NCBI RefSeq assembly: GCF_002835735.1
Contig: NZ_PISD01000027.1
Coordinates: 33,375-97,374 of the forward strand
Source of the DNA: Cytobacillus horneckiae
GTDB taxonomy: Bacteria > Bacillota > Bacilli > Bacillales > Cytobacillaceae
Reading direction: 5' to 3'
DNA: 64,000 bases
Positions 63,872-64,000 of the stretch are shown here, piece after piece. The position numbers and the translations under genes are program-made. The notes under the pieces were generated by a model, which was given only the letters and a program-made list of their open reading frames with translations, did no database searches and had not been told where the DNA came from. Numbering within the stretch: position 1 is the first letter of the stretch; every line of letters starts with the position of its first letter.

Positions 63872-63916
63872 TCCGTCGCTAATAATTGTTTTAAAAACAT
63901 TTTATCAGGCGACGGA
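63872..63916. other. Inverted repeat between the two rrn promoters
   Basis: tccgtcgc and gcgacgga are perfect 8-base arms about 28 bases apart; a possible hairpin in the P1 transcript. Confidence 0.45.
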
Positions 63917-63933
63917 ATAAGTTTAAAAAAGTA

Positions 63934-63962
63934 TTGACGGAATAGGCAATACATGTTAAATT
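63934..63962 (+). promoter_or_regulatory. Downstream rRNA operon promoter (P2)
   Basis: -35 TTGACG (63934-63939), 17-base spacer and -10 TAAATT (63957-63962). The following gtcgctt/aaaagcg sequence resembles rrn leader DNA. The 16S gene itself is beyond the window. Confidence 0.75.
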
Positions 63963-64000
63963 AATAAAAGTCGCTTCAAAAGCGAATGAGATTGATCTTT

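Overview
The window is AT-rich, low-GC Gram-positive DNA from an endospore-forming member of the Bacillaceae (Bacillus in the broad sense). Evidence: small acid-soluble spore protein genes (sspK and a short gamma-type sspE), Gram-positive ribosome binding sites with frequent TTG and GTG starts, and gene order from about 36.0 to 63.8 kb that follows the Bacillus subtilis yfh-yga block: yfhD, yfhE, yfhF, recX, yfhH, sspK, yfhJ, yfhP, mutY, yfhS, fabL, sspE, ygaB, ygaC, ygaD, ygaE, hemL/gsaB, bcp, perR, ygzB, ygxA. The window ends in two tandem strong promoters that look like those of a ribosomal RNA operon starting just outside. No genus can be named safely.

Layout. 0-2.4 kb: the end of an effector-binding-domain protein, an array of about nine 52-bp tandem repeats, and a CynX/NimT-type transporter. 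2.4-31.1 kb: an accessory region rich in amide, hydantoin and N-acyl/N-carbamoyl amino acid metabolism. It holds (i) an XRE-cupin regulator, HyuA and HyuB hydantoinase/oxoprolinase subunits, a cupin and an NCS1 permease; (ii) a DUF5058 two-gene membrane pair with an AbgB-like M20 amidohydrolase; (iii) a permease of unknown family with a carbamoylase and an M20D aminoacylase; (iv) a PucR-type regulator next to putP; (v) a complete Liv-type ABC importer; (vi) a TetR regulator with a paired SMR exporter of the YkkC/YkkD type. Interspersed are an MltG-like/SwrB-like pair, purU, the terpenoid cyclase sqhC and a DUF2515 (YppC) gene. 31.2-35.9 kb: a YisP-like squalene/phytoene synthase relative and a heterodimeric ABC exporter. 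36-46.6 kb: the conserved yfh-yga block. 47-52.8 kb: an appDFABC oligopeptide importer lying between ygaD and ygaE. 54-58.7 kb: a large glutamate synthase subunit between ygaE and hemL. 59-64 kb: hemL, a K+ channel, bcp, perR, ygzB, ygxA and the rrn promoters.

How the parts may work together (inference). Cyclic amides or hydantoins would be imported by the NCS1 permease and opened by HyuAB. N-carbamoyl and N-acyl amino acids would then be hydrolysed by the M20 enzymes, giving free amino acids. The Liv, PutP and App importers bring in amino acids and peptides. Imperfect CcpA (cre) sites precede three of these operons, a CodY-like box precedes app, and a perfect cre lies between hemL and the glutamate synthase gene. 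This suggests that nitrogen scavenging is under carbon and nutrient control.

Non-coding structure is notable. A dispersed GC-richer repeat occurs four times (21.6, 38.2, 42.2 and 46.6 kb). Three copies are bounded by direct duplications of host sequence, two of them duplicated transcription terminators. Other oddities: a yppC reading frame with no ATG/GTG/TTG at its ribosome binding site, an M20 gene that reads through a terminator hairpin, and a ribosome binding site before gltB that is ideally placed for a 20-codon overlapping frame rather than for gltB.
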